From Malaya genurostris (lineage: Eukaryota > Arthropoda > Insecta > Diptera > Culicidae), in the NCBI RefSeq assembly GCF_030247185.1, contig NC_080570.1, forward strand, positions 8,901,161 through 8,965,160: a DNA stretch of 64,000 bases, written 5' to 3'. A program made the translations under genes and the position numbers. Below are positions 1-13,110 of this stretch, in pieces; within the stretch, counting starts at the first letter, position 1; every line of letters starts with the position of its first letter. The notes beneath the pieces are model-generated. The model saw only the letters and a list, made by a program, of their open reading frames with translations. It was not told the DNA's origin and did no database searches.

Positions 1-239
1 AGGTTCAGAATTCAGTTAAACTTCTAGAGGTCAGTTCTAGATATCATGGCATGGAACTACATTTTGTAACTGAAACTGAATTGCAGTCCTAGATTCTTAA
101 GCCGAGTTTTTTGGATCTGCACTCTGGGACTAGTTTTAGAGTTTGAATTCACGAACTGAATTCTTCGCACCAATTCAGACCCTGGATATAGATTCTGGAA
201 TTGAATTCTGAGTTTATTTTTTTAATAAAAGTTTTTATT
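1..239. repeat. Degenerate GAATTCTGGA-word array, block 1
   Basis: The words GAATTC, TTCTGGA and AACTGAATTC recur every 10-25 bases with variable spacers and no fixed period. The block continues after the LINE/SINE insertion at 241-1050, so both blocks are probably one array that was split by insertion. Confidence 0.8.
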
Positions 240-240
240 C

Positions 241-975
241 AGGCCTTTTCGCGTACAAGCTTTCCGTGGCCGATCGACTTACAATTTGTTTATTTTGCTA
301 TTGGATCTTGTTGTCACCCTTTTTCTAGGGAGAGATGAGCTTCCTTTTTCTAACGAGGATCGAGGGTCACTTTGTCCGTGGCTTATCTCATAATCCATTG
401 CTTCATCGTCGGTGTTGTGTGTGAATCCCGTTTTCTTTTTGTTTCCCTTGTTGATCGTAGTCTTGGAATCGTTGAGAGTTGCTGTAGATGCGCCTTGTTG
501 TACATTGGTTGCAGTTGCTGGTTGGTTGGAAGGTAAGTTGTTAACTGCAGCTATTTTGTTCTATAGGGGATACGTTGGATGGTTTCGTTGAAGGGGATGC
601 TTCACTGTTGTTGGTGGCTGTCACAGGTGTACTGGAGTTGCTTGGGGTTGGTGTGAAGGAAGCACCGTTTTTTTTGGTGTGGTTGTCTCCTTGTCCAGTT
701 TATCACATGGCTTATCGGAGTGAACAGCTTTTTGGATATATTGACATGTGGCCATCTGATTGTCATGGGTAACAAGTGATTTGTACGGGATTCTTGTATC
801 CTGACCGAAAGTCACATAAGAAGATATACACCTCTTCAAGCGCATGCGTAACAAACGTACGACATTTAGAATATCGGGGAAAACTTTTCTTTTTCGATAG
901 AGAGAATCTCTCCGTATTGGGACATAGTTTCGGGAATATAAGGATCGATGACGCTTGAGAGAAGATCATGCACAC
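241..975 (-). mobile_element. LINE ORF1 (gag-like) fragment, copy 1
   Basis: Read on the minus strand, this stretch encodes a decayed retrotransposon ORF1. It starts with an RRM-like segment (IDPYIPETMSQYGEIL at about 905-950), is followed by SSYVTFGQ, and then has a damaged zinc knuckle near 735-780 (TCQYIQKAVHSDKPC, where the second Cys of CX2CX4HX4C has become Ile). The distal part aligns by eye with the copies at 24561-25070 and 30905-31240. Frames are broken by shifts, and no endonuclease or reverse transcriptase is attached. ORF1 proteins of this kind bind retrotransposon RNA. I assign it to a Jockey-like LINE by its domain order only. Confidence 0.7.
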
Positions 976-1050
976 GCACTTCTATAGCATATGCGGGGTT
1001 GTGAATCGAACCCAGATAAGAATCGAACCCATCACGCTATACTCGTCCCC
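976..1050 (-). mobile_element. tRNA-derived SINE fragment (same family as 33034-33205)
   Basis: On the minus strand it begins GGGGACGAGTATAGCGTGAT, almost the same as the 5' end of the SINE at 33034. It then has two copies of a box B-like GGGTTCGATTC (plus-strand 998-1006 and 1021-1030), with the middle of the SINE deleted. The poly-A tail is missing. It lies against the LINE fragment. Confidence 0.65.
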
Positions 1051-2950
1051 AGAATGAATTTCGGAACTGAATTCTAGATCCTGGTTCTGGATCTGGCTTC
1101 TGAAAGAGGTAATAAACTCTGGATCTGGTTTCTCGAGTTCGAATCAGGAAGTAAATTCTAGAGCTGAATTTTGGGCATGGATTTTGGAGCCGAATGCGAA
1201 GTATGAACCAAAATTCTTGAACTGGATTCTGTAGTTGAATTCGGGAACAGCAACTAAAGTATTGAACTAGCTGATTTTTGGAATTGGGTTTTCCAACTGA
1301 TTTGAACTGAATTCTGGATCTGGATTCTAGAATTGAATTTTAAATTCAAGCTGAAATCTGGATATGGACTCGGATTCTGGTCTAAACCAATTTTTGGGTC
1401 AGAATAGCAATTTAGTAAACCTTAATCCGGAGACTGGATTCTAAAGCTGATTTTTGAACATGGATTCTAAACTTGAATTTGGTTCTAGAATTGTGCTCCT
1501 GAACTCAGTGCTCGGATCGAGGCACAAAATCTAGTTAAACTCCTAGACGTCAGTTCTAGAATTCATGAAACTGACTCTTGGATCTACTAGAAGTCAATTC
1601 AAGGACTCTGGAGTTGGATTCAAGGCCTGGAACAAAATTCTGTAGTTGGACACTGGATCTGGATTTGGGTTCAGGAACTAAACTTTGTATCTGGTTTCGG
1701 GTCTCAAGCTGATTTTCAGTTTCAAAATTCAGGTTCAGAACTTAGCTCCTGTTCCTAAATACAGGGTCTGAGTTCTGGAACTAAAACTGAATTCAGGAAC
1801 TGGAACTGGATCTGGATTCTGGACCAAATTACTAAATTTGAATTCTGTAACTCAATTTAGACCCTGGATATAAATTCTGAACCTGGATTCTAAGTCTATA
1901 ATTGAATTCTGAAATAGATTTTTGAACTGTTTCCAGAACTGAATTCTAGTAAATTAAGTAAATTATGGAACTGATATCTAAAGTTGGATTCTGGAATTGA
2001 ATTTTGAACCTGGATTCTAGAACTAAATTAGGAATCTGAACCAAATTTCTAGACCGAAGCTCTGTAATAGAATTCGCGAAATGGAACTGGACCAGGATTT
2101 TGGAATTGATTTCTAGATTAAGTTTTAATTAAGAATTTAATTGATTTCTAGAATTGGATCCTAGACCTGGTGGTAATTCTGTAATTGAATTCGGCTGCTG
2201 AATCTGAATTCTAGAACGAAATTATAGATCAGGATTCTGGAACTGGAATTTAATTATGTACCTGAATTCTGGAGTTGAATTTTGCAACTGGATTTTTAGA
2301 CTGGATTCTAGAACTGAATTTTTGAAATGACGGGACTTGAATTCTGTAATTGAACTCGGGACCTGGAGCTGAATTCTATAACAAAATTTTCGATCTCGAT
2401 TATGGAACTGAAATTTAATTCTGAACTTGATTCCTGAAGCTGAATTGATTCTGGATCTTGATTCTGGATCAGGAGCTGAATTCTAGAAGTGAGTTCTGAA
2501 CCTGGATTCTCGAATTAAATTCTAGATCCAAATTCTGAATCTGAACCCTAATTCTGAACCAAAATTCTTGAACTGAATTCGAGAATTGGGACTTATTTTC
2601 GAACTCAGTCATCAGGATTCAGGAGCAGGAAATTAATTCCGACCTGATTCTGGGGGTTGGATTCACCAATTTTTCTTTCTAGACCTGGGTTCTAAAAATG
2701 GAATCTGGAACTAAATTCTGAATCTGAACCGAAATTTCAAAGCAAAAATTCTGTTTATTCAATTTTTTTTTTCATTTTTTTCCCTTTATAAGCTACTCTG
2801 GCCGAGGGGGACAAAAATTCTGTAATTCAATTTTGAGCCAGAGAATGCATTCTAGAACTAAATTCTGGACCTGGTTTCTGGAATTGGATATTGTACTTGA
2901 TTTCTGGACTCTGTTTTCTAGATTAGATCTGGATTGGATTCAGTCAGAGG
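1051..2950. repeat. Degenerate GAATTCTGGA-word array, block 2
   Basis: About 1.9 kb built from GAATTCTGGAACTGAATTC-like words, with AACTGAA, GGATCTGG and TTCTAGA as variants. No two neighbouring units are identical, and the unit length drifts between about 12 and 30 bases. All six frames are full of stops and no gene is present. Confidence 0.8.
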
Positions 2951-3074
2951 CGTCTCGTGACGACATTCACGGGTTGTGTACTGCTTATGTGGTAAGAAAT
3001 CAGTTGTAACTTTTCGTTGTAAACAAAGGCTAACGATTGAGAAATTGATATTCGCTTGTTTTTTCTTAGGAGAA

Positions 3075-3453
3075 TTTTTTATTAAACTTTTTTCGTATCA
3101 TCGATACAATAGAAGAATTCGTGCAAATCTGTCAATCAAACCGTTTTAATGTTTCAACTGAGACAGCAATTTGTTTTCCTCTGCCATAAGCATAAGCCAC
3201 TAAAGCCTCTCCTTACGATGTGCATACAAGTTCTCACAGAGCCAAACGTGACAGAGAGAACAACAAATCTCCGAGCTGAGCGGAGTAATTCGTTCTCTTC
3301 TTGAATCTGTGCAGTAACTCATGTGCACAGAAAAGACACTAACACAGTGACAAGAGATAATTAAAATTTTGTGGAGTTACTGTGGACAAATCGCTCGCTC
3401 TTTATTTAATATTCGGTACCATCCGACCTGCTTTCATCGAATAAATTGAGAAT
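3075..3453. repeat. Dispersed repeat family X, copy 1
   Basis: From the T-run and ATTAAAC at 3075 to TTTCATCGAATAAAT at about 3453, this aligns by eye with 57990-58504 in an intron of the second protease gene. Shared words include CATCGATACAATA, GACAGCAATTTGTTTT, GCCATAAGCATAAGCCAC and ACCATCCGACCTGCTTTCATC. This copy lacks about 110 bases that the other carries. No coding capacity or terminal inverted repeat is evident, so it is probably a non-autonomous transposon. Confidence 0.75.
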
Positions 3454-3539
3454 CTATAGAATAATTGAATGCGGATAAGGTTGCAGTTCATTCATTGAAT
3501 TTGATCGGTTGTGCAGTGCACGAGATGCTCACGAGGACG

Positions 3540-4670
3540 ATACTCCACTGGATTCAGCCACTTCTGAATCTGAACAAAAATTGTGGACCTAAATTCTGAG
3601 ATTGAATATGGGAACTGGAGCTGAATTCTAGAGCTAAATTATGATTCTGGATTCTAGAACTGGAATTGGATTCTGCACATGATTTCTGGAGTAGGATTCT
3701 GTAACCGAATCCAGAATCTGGATTCTCGAATTGAATTCAAGACCCGGACTCTGGACTGGATACGTAAACTGAATTGTGAATCTGAACTAACATTTCGAGA
3801 CTGAATTCTGAAACTGGAATTGAATTCCAGAGCTACATTCCAAACCTGATTTCTGGAATTGGATTCAGGGCCTGGATTCTGTAATTGAACTCTAGACCAG
3901 GGTTCTAGACTCAAGACTTGGATTCTGGACCAGGTAACTGAGCAAAAATTCTAGACCCTAATTCTGTAACTAAATTTAATAGTTGAAACTGAATTCTAGA
4001 ATCTAATCATGGATCTGGATTCTAAAACTAGAATTGAATTCAGTGCTTGATTTCTGAAGTTGAATTCTGGAATGGAATCCTGATCCTAGATTCTGGATCT
4101 GGAATATGCAACTGAATGCTAGAACTTCTGAATTTTAACAAAAATTCTGAATCTAAATTCTGTAATTTAATTTGGGAGCTGGAAATGAATTCAAGAATTA
4201 AACTATAGATCAGGATTTAGGAACTGCAATTGAATTCTGCACCAGCTATCTAGAGTTGGATTCTGAAACTGGATTCAGGACCTGGATTCTGGAACTTTTT
4301 ATCTAGAATTGAACTCTGTACCTGGATTCTGGAACATAAGACTGATATCGATTTTAGAACTAAATTCTACATTTTTAGAACTAAATTCTACACGTAGATT
4401 CTGGAACTGAAAGTGAATTCTATGTATAATTTCTGAAATTGGATTATGCAAACTGAATACTAGAGTAGGATTCTGGAAATGAGTTTTGTACATGGATTCT
4501 AAAACTGAATTCAGGATTCGGGATCCGAAAATTGAATTATAGACCTGATTTCTGAAGTTGGATTCTGTACCTGGACTCTGGAGCTGGAACTGAATTCTAG
4601 AATTGAATTCTGAAGCTGGATTTATCCCTGGGTTCAGGAGCTGGATTCTCTAGTTGTGTTCTGATTCTGG
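3540..4670. repeat. Degenerate GAATTCTGGA-word array, block 3
   Basis: The same word family as 1-239 and 1051-2950 resumes after the family X insertion. The reading frames 3654-3914 and 4299-4493 (minus strand) are by-products of the repeat (residue words such as RIQSR and NPGPE) and are not genes. Confidence 0.8.
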
Positions 4671-7600
4671 CTGAAGCGTTCTGTTCAGTGAACTATGTAG
4701 ATTAGAATGAATGAAAGGGATCAAATGGTTACCTTTTGTAGTCATCTAGTAGATACCGCGAGAATGAATAGTCAGCCAGCTGAACATTTTATCACAAATT
4801 GGTGATCATATTCCCGATGACATGCAGTAAAATTCATGTTGTTACGTTAAATACACCAGGTAATATTCGCGATTGCCAAATTCAAAAATATGCTTCTTTT
4901 CCAACCATGCATCGATACATTATGTAAACAAATCCGACATTGCGTCATATCCTTCATTTGTCCTTGCTAGCCGCAAAAAAGCAACGAATTTGATCCACAT
5001 TATTCTAGAACAAAGGAAGCAGCAACACTCGAAAAAAAAATAAAATCCGGAGCAAAAACGCTTCTAATTATTACGTAATAGGCTTACCCCTTTAGGAAGG
5101 CTTCGTGAAACAAAAAAAAATAAAGGGACCGACACACAACAACCGTTGGTTAGATTGTTGTTCCCGAAAATTGGCCCGATATAGAAATGGTGTTCGCAAA
5201 GGGATCCAGTTTTTGTTTTGCTCCACTCAATCCATTGTAGGGTTTCGTTTTCAAGGTTTTCTGGTTCCAGAGTGGAAGAGTTTTTGGATGGTTTTGAATT
5301 TCGTATGATAGAAAAAAATTCGGTTCTTCCTACCGCAGAAGAAAATCAACGACCTAACCTAGAAAATCTGCTTCTATTATTAGATTCCAGAACAAAGAAA
5401 ACGGTTCTAATCTAAACGATGATCTTAAACTTCACAAATTCTTCATTCGTTATTCGGCCGGCGTCCATCCTCAAAACACCTCCGTTACTTCCCCGTACCA
5501 AAAAACAGTCCGCTTGCGTAACTCATTCCTGAGCTAATTGCGTTGTTTTCGAGCTAATTTTGGCAGCGGCTTGCGCTGTCCGAATTTTTAAATTTTTTTT
5601 TTTTGTTATTCTTCGAAGGACACCATTTCTTGGAAATCCACGCAAGACATCAACAAAAAAAAACACATCGCCATCAAGAAGAATGAAATATAGGTTTCTG
5701 TGTTAGAAGGAATTTACTCAATTTAGGGCCCCAAAAAATAAGTAACAAACAGAAGAAAAAAATAAGAAAACCTCGAGCAAAACAAGAATTTTGCGCCTGA
5801 TGGTGCTGCCTGCTGTTGATGATGATGTTGTTCTGCTTTGTGCATTTTGTGGTCCCCCCCTCCGGTCCAAAATGCAGGGCTGCATTTTTCGGCGATGCGA
5901 TCGTCATAATCAACGCTTGCTACGTCGTCGTCGTCGCCGTCTGCCACCGAAGCATCCAGTTTTTGATTGTGTTATTATTTTTTCTTTACCCTTTCTCAGT
6001 TGGCGTAGTCCAATCGATTCTTCTTCTTCTTCTTCTTCTTCTTCTTCTTCTTTGTCCGCTTGTTTCATTAGAACAACGCGACAAAACAACAGATTTTGCA
6101 TATAAATATACATCGGATCCGAACGAAACCTGATTGCATAATAATGAACCTCATCCTGCAGGGATCGAAACACAATGGAATGACGCAAAAAAAAAATTCA
6201 TGATAATAGAATGTTTTGCAGTTTTTTGTTGTTGAGTTTTTGGTTCCGAAAGAAAAGAAATAAAAAAAAAACAACATTCAAAATAAAGGGTTCTCGTGTT
6301 TTGTTTTGCTCTGAAAAGCTGTGCACTCTCCTATTTGTTGGAGGGTTTCTCAAGGTGTTTTTTCCTGGCTCTTTGTTAGGCCCGCTTGATTGTGTTTTGG
6401 TCCTAATCCGGAGTAGAATTTCCTTCCGGAATGATGGAAGCGAGTACGTGGCGCGGCACGGAACGGAACGGGGAATTTCTTGGAAGTCGATATTTTGCAA
6501 GTTATGAAATCGAAAACGAGATCCGAAGACATGTGTGCTCTGACGACTTAAAATAAAGCCAAACTTCCAAAACATTTGCCTCATGATTTTTATTGCAGTT
6601 GTTGTTCGGTGTGAGCGTCAGCGAGTGTCAGTCCGGGGGGGATCCAGACACAAAGAAGTCCACGATGTCACAATGATGATACAGTTCATATGGTTTGGCA
6701 TCGGAAATGTTTCAAAATAGAAAATCATTTGTATGCGATTTTCGTTTCTTCTGGAATTTTGGCGTGACTAGGCTTGAAAGTAAGTCGCGATCATTTGAGA
6801 AATAACAAAATTCCGCTCCCACTGTCCTCGTTGCCCCCCCCTTTTTCTGTAAGTCTCTTTTTTGGCTCGAACGGGAAAAAATTTCCACCCCCGGCACGAT
6901 CAAATTTAAATTGAGCGCGGGTGACCTTGAAACACCGTCATCCAGCCGAAAGGCGGTCCCTCGAAGCGTAGTTCCTACTTCCACCGGAGGGATTTGTATG
7001 CGTTGATTTGACACATAAATTATCGCCCCGCTCGTCGCCGAAAGAACCCCGTAGTAAACCGAATTAAAATGGTTGCCTAAGTAGAAGCACATGTGCTCGT
7101 GAACTGTGGGTTAAACGTTGGCGAATTTTAAAGAAAACATGCATTCAAAACACGGGAATTAACTGAGTCCACCATCTGCCCGTAGAAAATCCCCATTCAC
7201 ATATATTAACCCCAGCCAGTTAGCCCACAGTTGATCAGCCGAACTCGAGCAAATTACGTCTTACGACATAAAACAGCACTTTATGGTTTCACCCGTTGCG
7301 GGCGCCTACTTCGATGGGAATTCATTAACTTCTCAACGCGCAGGCACAAGTCACGAAACCTGTCTCTTCCGGTGCGTTGCGGCGGAGTTTTTCGGATGAT
7401 TCACCTTAACTCAAGGCTAGGTTACTTTGATTGGAATCTCACTATCACAAAATTTCGCCGCGTCCACAAGGAAACTATGGCTTCCTGAAATTAGATAACC
7501 TATCTAGTTGGCCATTTTGGTCAATCCATCATCTGTTTCATCACGGTAGAGTAGTAGGCTTCCCGCCTGTCAAGCTGTGACACCGTCACCTATTTGACAC

Positions 7601-8340
7601 ACGCAGATGGCTTCGCCTGCCAAAACTCCATCCGGCGATTCTAGGATGAAATTCAACACCTAGGGGAGGAAGGAATCACTAAAAGTGCGTACACGAGAAA
7701 AAAAAACTAAATAGTAAAATAGAGCACCGAGGTCAACTATTGTGTCGAATTCTGCGAATCCCAAAAAAAAACATGGCTGCCATGCCTCGCCTTCAGCCTA
7801 TCAATCCATCGGGGCATGCAAAGCTGCGCAAATTTCGCCATCCTAGCATCGTAAACCAAACCAAATAAAAAAAAATGAAAACCTAAACAACAACAAAGCA
7901 TGACGCCATCTGTGTGACCAGTTTTTTTTCGGGAGGAATATTATTTTCGCACCGTTTCGAGTTTTGCAACAGCAAAAAAAACGAGAGAAATACAAACCCC
8001 TTTTTTTGTGTCCCGAGTTGCGCTCAACGTAAACAGGAAGCTAACAGTAAAATATGTGCGCCATATTGGAATCTAAGACCCTTCTAAATTATAAAATATA
8101 AACTTTTTTTTCCTTGTTGCTTGCAAAACAACAGGAACTCTCTTTCTCTGTCGTTCTAAATACATTCCGTCGATTGATGGATGGCTTGAGAGGTTTGGAA
8201 CCGGTGGAAGGACTCAACTTGTGCGTTTTTGCGAATGGGCCGGGTGCAACTCGATGATGCCCCAGAAAATAAACGAAAACAAATGGTTGTAAATTCCGAG
8301 GACACGTGTCGGCACCGAGGGGTTTCACAATGAAACTGTT
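4671..8340. other. Unique intergenic stretch, no gene seen
   Basis: This is non-repetitive DNA with many A and T homopolymers. It includes less AT-rich segments at about 6400-7500. Open frames reach 128 codons (6198-6584, minus) but are low-complexity, overlap on both strands and show no domain, signal peptide or splice context. A TTC microsatellite lies at 6018-6051. I see no gene, tRNA or transposon end here. Confidence 0.5.
6018..6051. repeat. TTC trinucleotide microsatellite
   Basis: About eleven uninterrupted TTC units. They create poly-Ser or poly-Glu runs in spurious frames. Confidence 0.95.
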
Positions 8341-8890
8341 TTGAAGTATAGAAAATTAACAGTTATTTTGGCTCCCACTCGATTTGTCGACTCAAATCAT
8401 ATATCTGAAATATGGCCTACTTAAAATTACGTTATGATTTTTGACGTAGGACTACATTATGGGGTTTCAAATGCAAAATTCGAAAATTAAAACCATACAA
8501 GCAGTGGTCAGGTTTTGAAGATCTCTATTCTACTGCTTAGAAATATTCCAACGCATCGATTCGAAAATATATTTCAGATAGTTACAGGTCTGAACTTAAA
8601 TTAACAACAAACAATATATAATTTCCCCTGTTTTTCAAGCCATTGTGATTGTTTTCCCTAAAACAAGTGCTTGAAGCAGTTGAAGTGTTGCATAAACAGT
8701 GCAAACTTTGCGTCTGCTTAGTGGTTTATATTATAAGGAGATAGCAGTTCAATTTGAAATGCTTTGCGAAACGCGAAGAAATCGAAATAAAATATGTGCT
8801 TTTTGCACAAACCAACAAACCCCTCAATGTTCAATTTCATTTACTTAACACATCACTCAACAAGCCGAGTGATTAACCAAGGAAAAATGC
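8341..8890. other. AT-rich intergenic stretch with a hairpin-element remnant
   Basis: Around 8690-8780 there are words (TTTGCGTCTGCTTAGTGGTT, AGCAGTTCAATTTGAA) shared with the inverted-repeat element at 39610-39947, so a decayed copy of that element lies here. Nothing else is recognised. Confidence 0.45.
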
Positions 8891-8894
8891 TTTT

Positions 8895-9342
8895 GCCAAA
8901 AATCGATTTGATTTATCAACGCAATCTCCTTCAAGATCAATACAATTATTCCAATGCAGCTATATCTTCTCGATGCCGTGCTTGTAGAAGAATTAGCTTT
9001 TTGCCTCAAAATAGGCTTCACATTCAGCAATTGCTTCTTCGTTTGAGCTTTTTTCTTACGATCAGAAAATAGTCACCGGGTACCGGATTTGGACTATACG
9101 GAGGATGAGGAAGCAATTAGTTCAGAATCAGAAGTTTTTCTCTCAAGATAGTCGATGAAGATCGTATCATGTGCATCCCAAAATACTGAAGCCATAACCT
9201 TCCCTACTAACTCTTGTGCCTTTGGACGCCTTTCGAACATGTTTGGCACCGGATGCGGTTCACTCAGATGATGATCGTTTTGTTTTCGTAGTGAGATAAT
9301 GGATCCATTTTTCATCCATTGTTACATATCGATACAAAAAAA
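8895..9342 (-). pseudogene. mariner transposase remnant
   Basis: Reading the minus strand from 9342 downward gives, in shifting frames, MDEKWIHYLT (with the first catalytic Asp), KVMASVFWDAH followed by IFIDYLE, PPYSP followed by GDYFL (degenerate PDLAPSDYFL), and AECEAYFEAK, YKHGIEK and CIDLEGD. These are characteristic of mariner-type DD34D transposases. The segment with the second catalytic Asp is deleted, the N-terminal DNA-binding half is absent, and there are several stops and frameshifts. It is a dead, truncated copy, and no terminal inverted repeats were found. Confidence 0.85.
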
Positions 9343-9345
9343 TCT

Positions 9346-10150
9346 GTTTTATTACTTACTGAGAAGCTCTTCTCAAAGTGGATGCCGCGTTTATCACTTT
9401 GAGAAGAACTTTCTCATGGTCAAATGTTCATGCATAATTGTGAACTTACTGCCTTCTGATATTTATAAACCCCCCTAAGCTATCTCATGTAATTTCAATT
9501 TACGATTAAATATAATCAATTTGTGGAATGTTTGTGTTGCCTTTCTCATATAGAAAGGTTATGCAATCACTTGAAAACCCGGCTAGTAATAATTGGCCCG
9601 GGTTCATCGAGCTGCGCAATGTGTGCGTGTGTGTGTGTGTGTGTGTCAAATAATCCCACTAGGTTTTCTCGGAGATGGCTAAACCGATTTTGATAAATTT
9701 AGAATCAAATGAAGGGTCCCATAAGGAATTCCTGTATTCCATCCGGATCCGGAGTTATAGGGTAGAGTGTAATAAATATTGTACACCGTCAATTAAACCG
9801 GCGAAACAAAAACCGTAAAAATTGTTTTTAAACTCAAACAAATCTCCAAATATCAAGGGGAACGTGCCATTTGAGCCAATTTGTTCTGAAGGTTCAAATG
9901 AAACGTCTTTTGGTCCTACAAAAAATTACTGCATATTTTCGAATACAACTAAAATTCAAATCGTCGTTTAGAGTACGATGACAAAATCGTTTAAAATCTT
10001 CGAAATTTGAATAAAAGCTAGTAGAGTTTGTACGTCATATTAGCTGCTGGTGGCCGTACGAATCGACCTCGATTATACCGGCTTTCGGGCCCCGTTGCAG
10101 GAAGTACATGTAATAGTGAGCCCACTTCGTTTTCTTAGGGATGACCAACG
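9346..10150. repeat. Dispersed repeat fragments with a GT microsatellite
   Basis: A stretch beginning TTTCTCATATAGAAAGG (9545) resembles the ends of the dispersed element family seen at 35758, 37690-38951 and 53149-54401. It is followed by a GT run at 9626-9646 and then GGATCCGGAGTTATAG. No coding sequence is present. Confidence 0.5.
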
Positions 10151-13110
10151 CGAGAAAAGCACTGTTTCATTTTATATGTTATACTAGTTCGAATGAAGAG
10201 AATTAGCAAATATTAAATACAACCCATAAATTACTGTATAACTGAAGCTAGAAAATTAGAAACAAAAGCTACTACATAGAGTACTAAACAAAGAAGATGG
10301 AAAAATAGAAAACAAAAGAATGATAATCATAAGAGAAAAACGAAATTTGAAAAAATAATACGGAAAATTGGACAACGAAAATCTAAAAATAAAAATTTGT
10401 GAGCTAAGAATTTAAAACACGGTAAACAAAATAAATTAATGAGTCAAAAAATACAAATTAGGAATTATATAATAGTTCTAAATAAATCCAAAAAGAAAAC
10501 ATCAAACAGAGAATATAAACTGATTTATTTTCTTTTTTTTTCATGATCTAACTCAATATTCGTGTTTAAGTTTTTATATATTTCACAATTTTTTTTCTCA
10601 GCTCTCTTTTTTCAATTTTCAGAGAGAACTTTTTCCCATATTTCATTTTCAATTTATTTTATGTTTTGTGATCATTTTTTATTTTTTTTATTTTTTCCGA
10701 TTTATCATTTTGTAATTTCTACTCTCATTTCCTGAATTCCATGTTATATGTTATTATCTATATTTTCTTATCTTTGCTCGTGAAGGAAGAACTGTTTGAG
10801 GTGTTGGACTTTGATATTTTTTAAATTCACGGAATTTCAAATCTACAATTTGTCAAAGTCAAAGTCGAAAAAATAACACTGAAAACGAGAAAACGAGAAT
10901 TTTAAAATGAAAAACTATGAGCTAAAAATTCAGAATACGGTTAACAAAATGAATCAATGAGTCAGAAGCCACAAATTAAGAAATAGATAATTGATCTAAA
11001 TAATTCCAAAAAAAAAAAAACATCAAACATAAAATATAAACTGAAAAGAAAAACTGATAGCTGAAGATGAAAAATGAGAATCAGAAATCCAAAGACTAAA
11101 ATAATAAAACAAAAGTCGTAGTAAGGCGAAATTTAAAATTGAACATGGAAAATGAATCATAACAATAATGAAAATGAACTCTTTGAATTCACGAGTTTTG
11201 ATATTTTTTAATGCTGAATTGTATGAAATATTGGAATTTTTCAATTGACTCGACTTCTAAAGTAAATTCATAACAGTCCATATATTATTCAAATTTATAA
11301 AATTTTCCGAATATTAAAGTTTTTGAATTTGTTCTTTACCGATTTTAACCCGAATTTCAGAATTTCCATATTTTTCGTAAAACAAATTAGGAATTTACGA
11401 TTTTTTAATTCATGAAATTTCTGATATTCGAATATTATTGTTTTCAAATAAAAGAAATGTATTTTATTCTCACCCCAATTCCAGCTCACGAATATTTATA
11501 TTCAAGAATCTTCGAATTGTTATTCTCGATAACCAAATTTTCGAATCAACTAAATTCAGTATTTTAATTTCTGTTTTTTTTTTCGTTTTCCGTTCAGCGG
11601 TCAATTTTCGTATTCCGAAATTTTCCACGTTTGATTCGAATAAAGTTTGTAATTGATTCGAATTTGTTAAAATTTGATTCATAATATTTAGAAATTACCG
11701 TATTAAAATTCTGAACCCCCCAATTTCAATACTAGAATATTAGTATCATTAAAATACTATCAAGTTATGAAATTTTCGAATGTATTTGCATTCTGTATTT
11801 CATATATCGAATATTTAAAATTTGAGCATTTTGAATACTAAATCTGGATATTTATATTTTACGTTTCTGAGTTCTAGTGTTAAAGTTTTCCGTATTTCAA
11901 TAACCGAATTCAAAATATGAAATACGACCAAGAAGTTCGTTAATTATTTTCGTTACATACAATTTTCTAATTTCGATTTAAAAATCCTAGTTATTTTCGA
12001 TTGTGAAACCCTAGTTATTAGATTTTGCATTTTTGTACTCCAGTCTTAAATTTTAATTGCCTTTTAGTCTGTCTGTTTATTAGTTTTTGGTAATATTTTG
12101 TTTGTTATGATTTATTTTCCATCCTCAACTTGAAATTTTCTATTCCATATTTATGAACAGTATGTACTTAAATTTCATGTCTCTGTTCTCTTTTTAACAT
12201 TTTAGTTTTTTTTCTCTTTTAACGTTTTATTTTTGTTTCCATAATATTTTGGAAACTCTTGTTATTTTTTCAATTTTTATGTTTTCATTTCCGATTTAGT
12301 TTAGTTTCAATTTTGTTAAGATTTGTTTTCCATGTGAAATTTTAAATTTTCTATATCATATTTTCAATTGTCACATTCATGGTTTTGTTTTCCAACTTTC
12401 GTTTGAATCTTCTAATTTTCTATTTTCAGCTATCAATTTCTCTCTCCAGCTTTACATTTTAAGTTTAATGTTGTCTGTTTTCTTTCTAGAAATTATTTAA
12501 ATCTGTTCTTCATTTCTTATTTTGTGTTTCTAGACTCATTATTTTGCTGTGAACTAAAACACAATTTTTCATTTTCAAATTTTTGTTCTTCAGTTTCAGT
12601 GTCACATTTTCCAATTTTTTTTTATTTTCGTTTTTTCTTTTCTAATTTTCATTCATTTGTTTTCCCTGTTTCATCGCCATTCGTTTTCTTTTCCTTGTTC
12701 AGTATTCTACTTCCTAGTTTTTGTTCCCAATTTTCAAGTTTCAGTTTCATAGTGAACTTTTTTCTTGTTTAAAAGCCTAATTGATTTCGCTAAATTGATT
12801 GATTTTTATTAAATTTAGCATTTTCGATTATCAATTTTTGATTTCAAATTTTCATTACTCAATTTCTGAGTTTGAATTTCCAGTCATTGTTTTCTGTTTG
12901 GAATGAACAATTTTTCATATTTCTTATGAGTTTCCAATAGTCCACTTTGTATTTACTATTTATCTATATTCTAGTTTTAGTTTCCATTTAAAATTTTTAT
13001 ATACTTATATCAGTTTTTTAAATATTTATCTGAATTGTATTTCCTGAATTCTTTATTCACTTTCCTTTGTTTTTACATTTTGTTCAAAATTTTCTATATA
13101 TTAGGAGGCA
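10151..13110. repeat. AT-rich low-complexity block with degenerate TTTTCAATTTTC-type words
   Basis: About 3 kb of very AT-rich sequence. The first part is A-rich (AAAATTAGAAAC words) and from about 10530 it is T-rich (ATTTTCTATTTTC, AATTTTCGAATTTC). There is no fixed period, no gene and no transposon protein. Its drifting-word organisation is like that of the other arrays in this window. Confidence 0.6.

Noticed and set aside
5816..6133. Leu/Val-rich 105-codon membrane protein
   Set aside because: The hydrophobic run is generated by the TTC microsatellite and T-rich DNA.
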